Shown: positions 46,223-58,517 of the stretch, piece after piece
Numbering within the stretch: position 1 is the first letter of the stretch
Layout: each line of letters opens with the position of its first letter
From: Caprimulgus europaeus
Taxonomy: Eukaryota; Chordata; Aves; Caprimulgiformes; Caprimulgidae
DNA: 64,000 nucleotides
Direction of reading: 5' to 3'
NCBI GenBank assembly: GCA_907165065.1
Contig: OU015532.1
Coordinates: forward strand, 44,804,839 to 44,868,838
Program-made: the position numbers and the translations under genes
Notes under the pieces: model-generated
Databases searched by the model: none
Seen by the model: the letters and a program-made list of their open reading frames with translations, nothing else
Told to the model about the DNA's origin: nothing

Positions 46223-47867
46223 TTCCTCCTGATGCAGATGGAAATCAGCCTTGCCTTGAAGCACAATGATGGCCTTATCTCATAATTATTTCCTAATCAG
46301 TATCATTTCACATGCAAATCCCATCCACACAACCATTTAATCCTTTTAAAACATCTGAATGAGTGGCAGGGTCTGTAATTTCCTGCTGTGGGAACACCTT
46401 GCTGTGTCATCAGGCAGCGTGGTGGTTGCCTCCACATTGCATCGAGCACGGCCAACGTGCTGGTGGGCATCGCTGCAGGCACAGCCAAAGCTGTGAGGGC
46501 ACTGGGCAAACACTGAACTACTCTCCACAGGCACTTACAACCTGTGAGACATTGATAAAACAAACTTTTCTCCAAACAGCCCATGCAGGAGGCAAAATGC
46601 AGCTACAAAACTATAACCCAGGTGTTTGGGGAGCTGAAAAGAGTTTCAGAGAAGAGACATTGCCACCAGAGATGTGAGAACCTTAGTCCAGGCTGATGGG
46701 TGCCAGCTGCCAGCCCATGCTGACCTTGGCGTAGCACAGGACCCTTTCCAAACATCCTATACACTATCATTGTCCAAGCTGGTCCTTCCCAGAGGGAAAA
46801 CATTGATATCCTTCACTAATTGTTGGCCCCATCTGGCATGTTCTTGTAGAATTATTTTGGATGTTTGAAGGAGACCTATTTTTTCTCCTTCATTTTTTAT
46901 ATTGTCACCCTCTTTCCAGTGTCACTGAGAAGCAGGGAGGGAGAAAAAAGAAACTCAAAGATGTGAATTTGGGTAGAAATGATTACTGGTCTTCAGCAGC
47001 CTCCAGCTGAATGTCCCCAGTTGACAGCACCCAGTGGGCTGCTTCCTGTGTCCCCACTGGTGATGATGTCCTCTCCTGCTGGTCTGCTGAGGATGTTGTG
47101 GAGGAGGGAGAAGCAGGAGAAAGCACTCTTCAAGGAGTTGTTTACAGCTTTCTGTCCACTATCAAGGGGATTGATTTAAAAAGTTGGAATTAATCTTTAA
47201 ATATGTTTGGTATTTAGACAGAAAAAACCTCCCAAACTCATAATCTTCAAATGCAATATTTTAATGTGATGACCACCAACTGTCTCTAGATGTTCCTGTT
47301 CTTTTGCTTGGTGATTCCCCTGTTGGTTCACAGTCTGTATGAATCCATCGAGCTCCCAACTGCATCCAGAGCTCATGTTGAGAAAGGCAAGAGAGGGCTC
47401 ATCCCTGAGGGAACTGCTTTTGTTACCTGGGCTGGGAGCCTTCAGCTGCCATCTATCAGTATCAAATTCATCAGTAACCAGTTTGATTTGTCATTATTAA
47501 AGTACAAGTGGTACTGGTGTGGATACTGCAAGAAATAAATCCCATCTCTGTCTCCCAGGAGACTGCTCTAAGTGAAGTCACCCATCCTACAAAGGCTTTG
47601 CTGGTGACAAGCAGAGCGTGCCTAATGTTGAATGAAAACCAAAACTTACAGGTTGACGAGAAAGAGTGTCTTGGACTGGGGCCAGGAATGCAAAAAGAGA
47701 GAAAGCAGAGTACAGAGAGCAGGAAAGGAAGGAGTCAAGCCAGGAGGCAAGTGAATTGAAGAGACATGAGCTGTGTGCCTTCTCGCGCAGCACGGTGACT
47801 GCTGGAGTTAATGCTGGAGCATAAAGCAGGCTCTGGTGGCGGCTGCTGCTGCAGAAACCTTCACCAA
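46223..47867. other. Unique sequence with a candidate conserved block
   Basis: No gene was seen. 46230-46345 has 'cacaatgatgg' (SOX-like), 'cataattatttcctaatc' and ATGCAAAT at 46312-46319 outside any LTR. Confidence 0.45.
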
Positions 47868-48165
47868 ATCACAGAATCACAGTGGTTGGAAAAGACCTTT
47901 AACATCATAGATTCCAACCATAAACCCAACACTGCCAATTCCACCTCTAAACCATCTTCCTGAGCACCTTGTCTACCCATCTGTTAAATCCCACCAGGGA
48001 AGGTGACTCCACCACCTCCCTGGGCAGCCTGTTCCAACGCTTGACTGCCCTTTGATGAAGAAGTTTTTCCTCAGATCCAATCTAAACCTCCCCTGGTGCA
48101 ACTTGAGCCCATTTCCTCTCATTCTATCACTTGTTACCTGGGAGAAGAGATCGACCCCCACCTCT
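47868..48165 (-). mobile_element. CR1 LINE 3' end
   Basis: It begins 'atcacagaatcacagtgg', then 'aaacccaacactgccaattc'. On the minus strand the ORF2 tail ('[20 protein letters not shown]') is readable but frameshifted before the final motif. Confidence 0.92.
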
Positions 48166-48741
48166 GCACCTTCCTTTCAGGTTTCACCCACAACAGGAGC
48201 TGAGAGAGGGGAACAGTTTGCTTGGAGCCAGAACCCAAATCTGTGGGATATCTGCAACTAGGAGAAAAGCTAAAAAGTCTTCCAGATGGCAGGAGATGGC
48301 AAGGCAGACTCACATACTGGGAAACTTTGGGTTTGCTGCCAGCCCTGGCCCTTGTAGATTTGCTGCTTTATAGCAAGTTGAAGCGTGATTGAGCTCTGCC
48401 CACTTCAGTGCAGTGCCTGGCTTTCTATCAGACAGCAGCAGTGGAGATGCCAAAGTACAAAGCTTTTTTATCCAAAAGCAGTTCTTTCAAAATGAGCCCA
48501 GAATAAAGAACAGCATAAATGAGGGCATCAGAGACCCATGTGGCAGCCCATGTAAGAAGAATTTGCTGGCCAGCAGCTCAACCCTTAATGGATCTGTTTG
48601 GAATGCAGGGACAGGCGCTGCCTCACAAACTAGTGCAGGCATTTCTAGGTGGTCTTGTGGGAGAAGGCAGGACCAGTTCTCATGCTTTGAAGTGTTTTCT
48701 TCAAGGCAGGAGGTGAGTAGTTTTAAGAACTGCAGAGAAAG
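48166..48741. other. Unique sequence
   Basis: No recognised element. Open frames here continue into the LTR and are not supported as genes. Confidence 0.5.
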
Positions 48742-49385
48742 TCTTGTGGTTTCACTGGGCCGGCACTGGGCTGCAGCCAAACCCAGCCACTTGCTCACTC
48801 CCCTCCAAGGAGATAGGGGAGAGAATTGGGGGGCAAGGGTAAGGAGACTGGTAGGGTGACATAAGAACAATTTAATAATTTAAATAAAATAAAACTTAAA
48901 ATAATAATGATATTAAAATGTAGTGATAATGATAACAGTAATAAAATATGCAAATGAGTGACACCCAGTGCCATTGCTCACCACCCACCGACCCAGCCCG
49001 GCCCGTTCCCAGAGAACGATCCCGGAGCAGCGACAATCCCGACCCGAAACCGCAATCCCGGGAGAGCCAGAGCCCGAGCGAGAGCCAGAGAGAGCCAGAG
49101 AGGAAGAGCCCCTCATGGATCTCCTGCCCATGGGGCACAGGAGATGGAACAGCCCCTTGGCAGAGCCAAATGCCAATTTAGCTCTTTAATTTAAATATTC
49201 CTCGCCCCCTTAAATCTTGCACATGCAGACCAGCAAAACACAAAGTCCTTCAACTTCCAGTGACAACTGAAAACATTGGGATGTCATGAACATTGTTCTA
49301 TAACAAACCCCAGCTGAACCCAAACCCCAGCACTGTTCCAGCTGCTGAACAGAAACCAGCTCTGGCCCAGCTACAAACCAGGACA
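48742..49385 (-). mobile_element. Solo ERVL-like LTR (644 bases)
   Basis: In reverse complement it starts 'tgtcctggtttgtagctggg' and ends 'gtgaaaccacaaga'. The octamer ATGCAAAT lies at 48948-48955 (plus strand). The CpG-rich block is at about 48990-49085. Flanks gaaag (48737-48741) and gaaaa (49386-49390) match at 4 of 5 bases. Confidence 0.91.
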
Positions 49386-49390
49386 GAAAA

Positions 49391-50029
49391 TCATCATCCC
49401 CACTGGTGTTGTGCTTTTATGCTGCAAGTAAATCTGCTCTTTCTGAAGGCCAGTGCTGGGCTGCCTTTCCTCTCGCTGTCCTTCTCTCTGCCTGTCCTCT
49501 GGTGTGTCCCTGTCCTCTGTCTCTGAGCGGTATTCTCACACTGGGGACCTCAGCATGAGCTCTAAAGGGTGACATTCCTTGGTGCAGTGAGCAGAGAAAA
49601 AGCCCAGAAGCAGAGACAAGCTGGATTCTTCCCCTGTTCCCTGGCCACATTGGTATCATTTCTGTGTTCTCCTTTCTCCCTCCCAAAAGAACCAACATGT
49701 CTCAGAGGATGCACATTAAGGAGGAACATGACTGCATGGCAGGTGCTGGTGGAAGCTATTTTTATGTCAGGGTTAAAAAAAAAAATATGAAAGGAGCCTA
49801 AATATGCTATTATCTTCCTTGTTGCAATTCTTCAGGAAAAAAGATAATTTTGCATGGACAAAAGAGAGGAAGAAAGCCTGAGAAAAGCAGCTGTTATCTT
49901 TGCACATACGAATGAAGCATGCATTCAAACCCCAGAGACATTCTACAAGGGCAGCCGGCCCAGAGAGTACCCTGAGCTCGTCTGAGGCAGACTGTGAATG
50001 CAAAAGGACTTGATCACCCTCTGTATCGG
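49391..50029. other. Unique sequence between two LTRs
   Basis: No gene was seen. 49760-49870 is AT-rich (aaatatgctattatcttcc, aaagataattttgcatgg). Confidence 0.45.
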
Positions 50030-50669
50030 TGTCCTGGTGTGTAGCTGGGCCAGAGCTGGTTTCTGTTCAGCAGCTGGAACAGCGCTGGGGTTTGGGTTCA
50101 GCTGGGATTTGTTATGAGAACAATGTTCATAACATCCCGAAGTTTTCAGTTGTCACTGGAAGTTGAAGGACTTTGTGTTTTGCTGGTCTGCAGGTGTGAG
50201 ATTTAAGGGGATGAGGAATATTGCAATGAATCAGCTCCATGGGCATTGGGCTCTGCCAAGGGGCTGTTCCATCTCCTGTCCCCCATGGGCAGGAGATCCA
50301 TGAGGGGCTCTTCCTCTCTGGCTCTCTCTGGCTCTCGCTCGGGCTCTCGCTCTCCCAGGATTGCGGTTTCGGTTCGGGATTGTCGCTGCTCCGGGATCAT
50401 TCTCTAGGAACGGGCCGGGCTGGGTCGGTGGGTGGTGAGCAATGGCACTGGGTGTCACTCATTGGCATATTTTATTACTATTATCATTACTATTTTAATA
50501 TAATTATTGTTTTAAGTTTTATTTTATTTCAGTGATTAAATTGATCTTACCTGACCACAGCAGTCTCCTTACCCTTGCCCCCACATTCTCTCCCCTGTCC
50601 CCTGGGAGAGGAGTGAGCGAGCGGCTGGGTTTACCTGCAGCCAAATGCTGGCCAAGTGAAACCGGCACA
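50030..50669 (+). mobile_element. Solo ERVL-like LTR (640 bases)
   Basis: It begins 'tgtcctggtgtgtagctggg' and ends 'gtgaaaccggcaca'. It carries the variant octamer ATTGGCAT at 50461-50468 and the word 'cggttcggg', both shared with the 26351 copy. Flanks atcgg (50025-50029) and atggg (50670-50674) match at 4 of 5 bases. Confidence 0.92.
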
Positions 50670-50674
50670 ATGGG

Positions 50675-51899
50675 AAACTGGTTAATTTATCATCTAGAGA
50701 TGCTTTGTGATGACCTTCCCATGGGATTTATGCCTCCAAAAGTGGTCTCGCTGCTCAGGGGCAGAGCAGCCTGTGGGCTCCTGGGGATCTCTCGTCTTGC
50801 ATCAGAGCGCTGAGCACCAGGAGTGGAGCATTAGCCCTGTTTCAGCCTATTGCTCCCAGCAGGAAGGCAAGCTGAGAGTTTGCCAGTCCCCCAAATCAGT
50901 CTTAGCAATAGACAAGCACTAAGTAAGGCCAAAAAAAAATCACATTGACTTCACTGCAATGCAAGGCCTAATGAAACAATTACTATATTTAGAGACAGTC
51001 TCCTGTGACTCTGGTCTCACTCCAAGGCACTTCTGCTCCTCTATGCTCACAAAGCTTCAAAGTCTTTTCCCCCATTAGCTTCCCAAAGCTGAGTCCTGTT
51101 CCCATGCCAAGCTTTTTCTGCTTACTTGCCCCCTTCTAAACTGTTGGTTGTGCAGCATGAAATATCCCCTCAACAATTTCCAGCCAGCTTTCTGCTGAGT
51201 ATATTCCTATCCTTGGGAGTTCCTGCAGCCCCTGGTCCTGAGAACTAAACCACTCAACCCTTCTGCTCTGCTGGTGGTACTCTGCCTGACATAGTTCTGC
51301 CTTTTTCAGGTCAAAATAATGCTTGTCCCAAATGGGTAGAGCTCAGCAAACCTTACCTCCCCGTGGGCTGTAAATAGCCCGTGAAACCTGCTTCTTCCTA
51401 GCAAACAGATGGGTAGCATCAAATTTAGTATCTCTAAATGGACTGGAGCTTCTGTTCCTTACTTTGTAGAATTTATCAGTCTCCTTGGGAAACAAGCAGA
51501 TGATGTGAAGACAATGGCTATCCCAATAGAGACATGGTGACACATGTTTGGGGATGTTAAGAATAGAAAGTTCCTAAAAAAGCTCATGCTAGAGTTGGGG
51601 TTAACTCTAAAATGCACAGTCAGGGTGTGGGGATGGAGATGGCATGCACTGATACACCTGCTCTGGCTTGAAACTTCATTTAATGGCAATTATATAATTG
51701 GGTCCAAATAACAGCACTGCTATGTCCACTGCAAGTTCCCAGCTGGCAGCAAAATCCACCCAAGAAGATGGGTGAGTCTCTGTGTGATTCTCTTGTGTTG
51801 GTTTTTACCCTGGACAGTCCCTGCAGAGCTTGATTTAGAGCTCATTCTGGGGTTGATGTACCAAAAAGGGCACAAGGTGTGTGAGGCAGGAAGCGAATA
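50675..51899. other. Unique sequence, no gene seen
   Basis: Mixed composition with an A run at about 50932-50940. No recognised repeat. Confidence 0.5.
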
Positions 51900-52443
51900 T
51901 AGAATCATAGTGGTTAGAAAAGACCTTTCAGATCATTGAGTCCAACCATGAACCCAACACTACCAATTCCATCTCTAAACCATGTCCCTGAGCACCTCGT
52001 CTGCCTGTCTGTTAAATCCCACCAGGGAAGGTGACTCCACCACCTCCCTGGGCAGCCTGTTCCAATGCCTGAGAACCCCCTCAGTGAAGACGTTTTTCCT
52101 CACATCCAATCTCAACTGCCCTGGGCACAACTGGAGCCCATTTCCTCTTGTCCTGTCCCTTGGTCCTTGGTTGAACAGACCCACCCCCACCTCTCTCCAC
52201 CCTCCTTGCAGGGACTTGGACAGAGCCAGAAGGTCTCCCCTCAGCCTCCTTTTCTCCAGGCTCAACACCCCCAGTTCCCTCAGCTGGGAACTCAGCACAC
52301 TTGTGCTCCAGACCCTTCCCCAGCTCCGTTCCCTTCTCTGGACACACTCCAGCACCTCCAGGTCCTTCTTGGAGTGAGGGGCCCAGAACTGAACCCAGCA
52401 CTCGAGCTGCAGCCTCACCAGTGCCCAGGATGGGGAGGAATAC
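51900..52443 (-). mobile_element. CR1 LINE 3' part with open ORF2 tail
   Basis: It starts 'agaatcatagtggttagaaa' with 'gaacccaacactaccaattc' and extends to about 52443, where it meets a plus-strand CR1. It is the most complete representative of its subfamily in the window. Confidence 0.93.
51975..52418 (-). pseudogene. CR1 ORF2 C-terminal segment, 147 codons open
   Basis: The minus-strand frame runs from a methionine in 'MRLQLECWVQFWAPHSKKD' through 'LRELGVLSLEKRRLRGDL' to the family's terminal motif '[17 protein letters not shown]' and 'EVLRDMV' at the stop. Endonuclease and reverse-transcriptase catalytic regions lie upstream and are absent. This frame therefore cannot act alone and the copy is 5'-truncated. 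Reading through this segment without a stop suggests a relatively recent insertion or chance survival. It has no promoter or partner gene. Confidence 0.8.
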
Positions 52444-52479
52444 CTTGAACAACTCTGGAAAAGATAGGCTCAGTAGCTG

Positions 52480-52668
52480 ATGAGGTGAGACACTGGCCCA
52501 GGTTGGCCAGAGAAGCTGTGGCTGCTCCTCCCTGGAAGTGTTCTCGGCCAGGTTGGATGAGGCTTTTAGCAACCTGGTCTAGTGGAAGGTGTCCCTGCTG
52601 CTGGCAGGGGGGTTGGAACTGGATGAGCTTTAAGGTCCCTTCCAACCCAAACTGTTCTATGATTCTAC
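52480..52668 (+). mobile_element. CR1 LINE 3' end, head-to-head with the previous copy
   Basis: It reads 'gtgagacactggcccaggtt', 'gtccctgctgctggcaggg' and the tail 'gttctatgattctac'. Its subfamily (with 8664 and 38708) differs from its minus-strand neighbour. Confidence 0.92.
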
Positions 52669-54194
52669 AGGCACCTGTACCTCAGTCTTTGTCATTTAGC
52701 CCCAATTGTTTTAGCTAATGATGTGATGTGGTGTGATTGGATTGTTTGCAGTTTATATAATTATAGCCCTCATTGTAGCTCCCTTGTTCAGAATCCTTCC
52801 TTGTGGGAGAGATTGTTCTTGTGAACGACACAATTTGTTCTTCCATGACAAATCTTAATTAAAAAAAAAAAAAAGCTAAATATAGGGTAGCTGATGGATC
52901 TCAAACTACTTGTCAGTGTCACTTGCTGGAGTGGAAGGAATCATATGTGGGACACTGAGATTCACCACTTGGGGCCATTCACCACCGTAGTGCACGAAGC
53001 ATTAGAACAGGAGTAGCCTGCACTGATGTGGTGGGAAAGTTACTTAATTCATGAGTGTACTTGCAAACTGCTTGTGAAACACATGGCAAAGGGCAAAAAT
53101 ACATCCACTTCACTCTAGGTAGCTGCAAATCCATGGCATGTCCCATCTCTGTTGGGTTGCAAAATATTGTCTTGAGACAGTGGTAAATTGTATCTCTAAA
53201 GCATCCTAGAAGGGAGCACCTGCCCACAAGAAGAGGGTGGTGGTTTATGTAGTTACATGTCCTGCCTGATGCCACGTTGGATAAGGACATCAGAGCATCA
53301 AACCCCCTCCAGTCCACCTCTAATGCAACCATTTTATTTTCCTGCCCATTGAATTGTCAGCTATATTTCCCATATCTAATATCTCCTGAGAAAATGAGTT
53401 TCACTCACCATAAAATGTCACATTAATCACAAACAGAATTAAATTTCATATGCATTTGCTTCCTCCCTTTTTTGCTCTTCAGATGGCAAGTTGCACTGTG
53501 CAGAGTTCAGAAGTTTGGTCTAGAAAAGCATCTCTGATACCACAGAACCATGATAATTAAAGAAGCTTGTTGGAACATGAGTAGAGTTTGATCCTCAACA
53601 GTGCAGAGAGTTGAATTTATCTTCTTTATTTCACTTTTTGTCAGTCTAAAAATGACCATGGGAAGTGTCATGTGAGGATGTTCTGGCCAGCTTTCTGGTA
53701 GTCTGTGCTTCAAACTAAGCTGGGAGCAACCAAAAGAGCAGACTCCAGAATGGCAGACAGTGCACTTTGTCCTTCCTGCCAGCAAGGTCACCTTCATCTT
53801 TATCCATGCAGGACTTCAGAGATCAACTCATTCATATTCATAGCTTCAGCTGGGAAATTTAGCTGACAGGAATCCCACAGCCACAATTCATGCCCTGTCA
53901 ACCTGGAGCATCACACGTCCTGCTCTGACATACGTTCATTCATTAATTCACTCCCAGATCACATCCCAAGGTCAAAGTTTGGACACATCCAACTTAACCA
54001 GGTTAGGAACAAGTGTGTTTGTCAACATTTCCCTTTCTGAGAGAGCTTTTCATATGGGAGAAACTCTCAGATTTGAGTTCATGACCTCATACATTTAATG
54101 AGGAGCAAGATTGTTGTTCCATGCATCTCCACCTCCCCAGCTGATGCACAAGCAGTGCTGTCAGGTTGAGGTGAAAGAAGAAGAAACTGAGGGT
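52669..54194. other. Unique sequence, no gene seen
   Basis: Poly-A run at 52860-52874. Otherwise mixed to AT-rich, without a recognisable element. Confidence 0.5.
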
Positions 54195-54320
54195 ATTTAA
54201 CAGACAGGCAGATGAGGTGCTCAGGGACATGGTTTAGAGGTGGAATGGGCAGTGTTGGGTTTATGGTTGGACTCAATGACCTTAAAGGTCTTTTCCAATC
54301 AAAACAATTCTATGATGATT
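54195..54320 (+). mobile_element. CR1 LINE extreme 3' end
   Basis: It reads 'gatgaggtgctcagggacat', 'gttggactcaatgacc' and 'aattctatgatgat'. Confidence 0.9.
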
Positions 54321-56397
54321 TACTCACCTGATACTCTGGGTCCACAGAAGAGACTTTGTCAAGGGAAAACTTCCCTAGATCTGAGGATCTAGAAGCACAA
54401 GAGGTCACAATGATCTTGCAGGAACAGTTAGGTCAAGGAAATCTATTTGTCAGAGCTTCCCTTAAATCAGAGGCAAGAGGCTCTCCCTGTGCAGAACACA
54501 GCAGCCATTTCTACTCTGGAGAGAGAAAAAGCCAGTCACCAGCTGTGAGCCTCTCCTACATTAAAGAAATTAGAGTAGAATTAGTGCTCCTCAGAGCTCC
54601 CAGCACTGCTGGCTCCTCAGCAAGGCTGGCTGGCATGGCTGGGGATGCTCCAGCCCTGCACAACCTCCCAGAGGAGGTCTCCACGCTCAGAGAGGGGATG
54701 GCCAAAGCTGGGGAAGTGGGACATGGGCAAAGCCCTGGAGGGTCCTCCTTGGGTGTGGGAAGAGCAGCTCAACTGGTGAGGAGGGAAGGGGTCCAGCCCA
54801 GCCTGCACCAGGACTGCTTCCCTCTTGCTCTCCTGTTGAACCAGCCCCTAAGTCATCCCCTGGTGACCTCAACTCACCTGCAAGTGGAGCTGAGTATATC
54901 CGTGATGGGTAGAGCTTCTGCTTTCTGGAGAAGCTGCTTTGGGGTGGCCTCTCCAAGGGGCAGCAGCTAAGAAAACACATCTGTACAAACTCAGGAGTTG
55001 GGGAAAACCCCATCTCACAGGCTTTTGGGTTTTTTAATGTGTCCAAAGATGGACTGCTTTCTGCTCTCATGTCAGTGAGATGTAGCAGAGAATCCACTGG
55101 GAAGCCCCCAGTCCTGCACCACATTCTCCTCCAGATATTTACATCTCTTCCTATTAATTTCTGGAGCCTGTAGCCACATGACTGGTGAAGGTGATTGAGA
55201 AAGGATGAGGCTTTTGCTTACACATGACAGAACCACCCTCTGTAAATGCAGTTTGGAGACAACCTCCTCTGCTGCCTAACTTAGCTTTTTTCATCATGCT
55301 GAAACATTTAAACAAAATATTTTTCCCTAAAACATGAAAGGAACTGAGAGCTACCAAGCAGCCAAGAGTTACAAACCTACTGAAAACACAATAATTATCT
55401 CATTTCTCTTCACCTGGCTGATACGTGGCAGCAGCGTTTGGAAGTGGCATTATCCAGCATCAAGTTAAAACAGGAAAACATGACAAGTCACATCATAGAA
55501 GGACTTGTCAGCTGGTGTAGCCAGTTTAGACTGAAAAAAATGTGTATATATGAGAGCACAGCCTTCTTAAACTTGTGCAGATTTCGATATCTAAAAAAAA
55601 ACCCCAACCCACTCTGTTGGCCGTGTCGTTTCCTTTCAGTCTGGCTTGTGGTTTGGGGTTTTCTGTCTTTGTATTTAAATATTTTCCATGTAGGTTGACA
55701 ATGGAAAAACCCACTTTGGTCACCATCTTTTCTCACCAGGCAGCTCTTGAATGAGCCAGCGCAGCCCCCAGCTCTCCCAGCTTGTACCAGGCTGGTTTTG
55801 CAGTGGTTGTGGTGGTGTGGGAAGCAGGAAGCCTTAGGGCTAGAGGACCCTTGAAGGTGCAGACCATGCCATGGAGATGCAGGTCTGTGTGTCTCCAGTA
55901 GTGCCTTTGATGATCTGCACGAGGTGGTTGGTGTCTGACTCAGGCTGGAAAAGCTCAACCCTTTATTGTGGTGACAAGGAAACTACTCTCAGAAAGGCAG
56001 GACATCGTGGTGGTTTCCAGTCTGTCCCTTGCTTTGTCCATTGCATTTTGCTGACCTTGGAGGAAGAGCTGGCTTGTGGGACAGAAGTGTGGGTGACAAA
56101 GACCTGGAGGATGTCTATAGCTGTCTCAAAGTCTGACTGCAGACTTAGGAGGCTGGCAGTGCATCAGCTCTCGCTGCCATAGATGAATTAAAAGGACAGA
56201 GCAGACTCATCACTTGCATGATGTCTTGGAAGCTGAACAGGGACCATCATCTTGTTTCCATGGGGCCAACCAAGCACAGCTAGATGCCAGCCCCCCAGAT
56301 GACATGTGTTTGGGAACAAGGAAGAAAGTACCCAAACACCATCTATTAGCCCTCCAGAGGGAAGCAGTGGTGGTGATGGAGAGGGGTCCTTGTGCTC
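54321..56397. other. Unique sequence with one long open frame
   Basis: The only notable feature is a 204-codon ATG-initiated plus-strand frame at 54356-54970. It lies outside the recognised repeats, but its composition (Ser, Gly, Leu, Ala-rich) shows no domain, no signal peptide and no membrane segment. GC-moderate avian sequence often gives such frames by chance. Confidence 0.45.
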
Positions 56398-56660
56398 AGA
56401 ATCATAAAATTATAGAATCATGGAATAGTTTGGTTGGAAAAGACCTTTAAGATCATCAAGTCCAACCATAAACCCAACAATACCAATTCCACCTCTAAAC
56501 TATGTCCCCAAGTACCACATCTACACGTCCTTTAAACCCCTCCAGGGATGGTGACTCCACCACCTCCCTGGGCAGCCTGTTCCAATGCCTGACAACCCTT
56601 TCAGTGAAGATTTTTTTCCTCATATCCAACCTCAGCCTCCCCTGGTGCAGCTCAGGGTGG
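56398..56660 (-). mobile_element. CR1 LINE 3' end with open ORF2 tail
   Basis: It begins 'aatcataaaattatagaatc' and 'tggttggaaaagaccttt'. On the minus strand '[20 protein letters not shown]' and 'VVLGDIV' are in frame, a near-consensus CR1 ORF2 C-terminus. Confidence 0.93.
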
Positions 56661-57909
56661 TCTGTGGGGACGTGCAGGAGCAGAGCACAGAGCAGCACAT
56701 TCCAGTGCTGCTGCCCACTCTTCAATGTCAAATAATGCAGAAAAAAATGGTTTTATTCTCAAAAGCATCTGCTCTGCTGTTAGATATGCTCCTCCAGTCT
56801 GCAACCTGGAGCGCAGAGAGAAGGGATGAGATAAGCAGGGGACAAGGCAGAGGCTGCAGTGGCCTCGTTAGCTGATAACCTCAGTGATGACCACGTCCTC
56901 TGTTATCTCTCAGCGTGTTTCTTGGCTCTCATGGCTACTGCTGGTTGCTCTGCAAGTGACATCAGGCTGTGAGGCTATTTGGAAGGAAGTGAGTGGTGAA
57001 ACCCACCCACCTCCCTGCCTCTTCGAGTCCCAGAATGGGGAAAGTTGTGGTTTGTGCTCTTTAGTCTCCTGCTAGGAGGCTGAGTTAGCTCTTTGTAGGA
57101 GCTGCACATCTGGTGTGTGTAGAGAAGTGAGGTTATCTTTGCAGGAAATACACTTTTCCTCTCCCTCCACCCCTTTTTTTTCCCTGATTTCATTCCCAGA
57201 GCAAGAAATGGCAGGTGGCTTCCCACCCCATATGGTCAACTCCTCATGTGCCTATCCACAGAACGAGTACCCTGCCCTCAGCAATGGGCTTTCTTCGGGT
57301 CACATTTGGAAGGTGACATAATCCTGGATGAATTCTCAGAGGGAAACACACGACAGTTTACCTGCCTCTCTCCTCCCCTGGCATCACCGCGGTTCCACGC
57401 AGCCTTCGGTTCCTGTTTGTGTGGGATTTGTGCTCCCAGCTCTGCTGCACTCCCTGATTTCTCACTCTTGCTGTCAGCTGGAGGAGCTGTGGGGTCTGTG
57501 CAGGTGGGGAGAGCTGTGCAGTGCTTTTTAAGGGGGAGAAAAGTTTTTAAAAGCCTTTATTAAAACTGTCACCCTGTCCCAAGCCAGTGGGAGAAGCAAC
57601 AGTTGACATTTCTTTGAGTTCCAATAAAGCAGGAGTGCGGTGTAGGTATGTGATTGTTAATACAAGAATTGTTAAAATAAACAGATTTGTGGGAGATGCT
57701 TTAAATTATGAATATTTATGGGAGAGAAGGGAAGTGATAGATGCTGTGTCACCCTCACAGCCCTCCCATCACAGCCACAGGGGAAGGTGACTGGCAGAAA
57801 AGCAGATGTGTGTTGAGATAATACACACCAGCGCACCCTGTGCCCGTTTGGAAGCCAGTGGGATGTACTGGGAAGGGTTGCTGTGCTACTGGGCCAGCTC
57901 CTAACTCAC
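56661..57909. other. Unique sequence, no gene seen
   Basis: Pyrimidine-rich at 57150-57190, AT-rich at 57640-57725. No recognised element. Confidence 0.5.
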
Positions 57910-58165
57910 AGGGAGACAGCTGGAACAAGAGGAAATGGCCTCAAGTTGTGTCAAGGGAGGTTCAGATTGGATATCAGGTGAAGTTTCTTCACTGAAAGGG
58001 TTCTCAGGCACTGGAACGGGCTGTCTAGGGAGGTGGTTGAGTCTCCATCCCTGGAGGGATTTAAAAGATGGGTAGATGGGGTGCTCAGAGATGTGGTTTA
58101 GTAGTGGGCAGGTATGGTTGGACTCAATGATCTCAAAGGTATTTCCAACCAAACAATTCTATGAT
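57910..58165 (+). mobile_element. CR1 LINE 3' end
   Basis: It has 'acaagaggaaatggcctcaa', 'ctggagggatttaaaagatg', 'gttggactcaatgatctc' and 'acaattctatgatc'. Confidence 0.92.
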
Positions 58166-58454
58166 CTGGAGGAACAGACCCACGGCACCAGCCGAGCTCT
58201 GCTTCTTTCCCCTCTGCAGTCCCAGGGTTTGGTGCTGCTCTCCCAAAGCCCAGTGCTCTGCTTTTAATGGTTTGTTGATCCATCTCTCGGTGCAACTGGA
58301 GCTTGTCTGCTTTGCCTGGGAGTTTTTGTTTGACTTGAATAGTCCTGCTGGGAAATCAATTCCCTGCGAGCAGGGCTGTATGGATCACTGGAACACAAGA
58401 GCTTTCTCAGCACCTCCCAGGGAAGAGACAGAGAGAAACAGAGCTAAGTTCAAG

Positions 58455-58517
58455 AGTTGGACTCAATGATCCCTGTGGGTCCCTTCCAACTCACCAAATG
58501 CAATGATTCTATGATTC
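58455..58517 (+). mobile_element. CR1 LINE extreme 3' end (63 bases)
   Basis: It reads 'gagttggactcaatgatccc', 'gggtcccttccaactc' and 'caatgattctatgatt'. It is only the terminal 3' UTR. Confidence 0.85.

Noticed and set aside
16481..50669. A complete endogenous retrovirus spanning two LTRs in the same orientation (for example 16481 and 26351)
   Set aside because: The interval holds CR1 copies, an opposite-strand LTR and unique sequence, with no gag, pol or env text, and each LTR has its own flank duplication.
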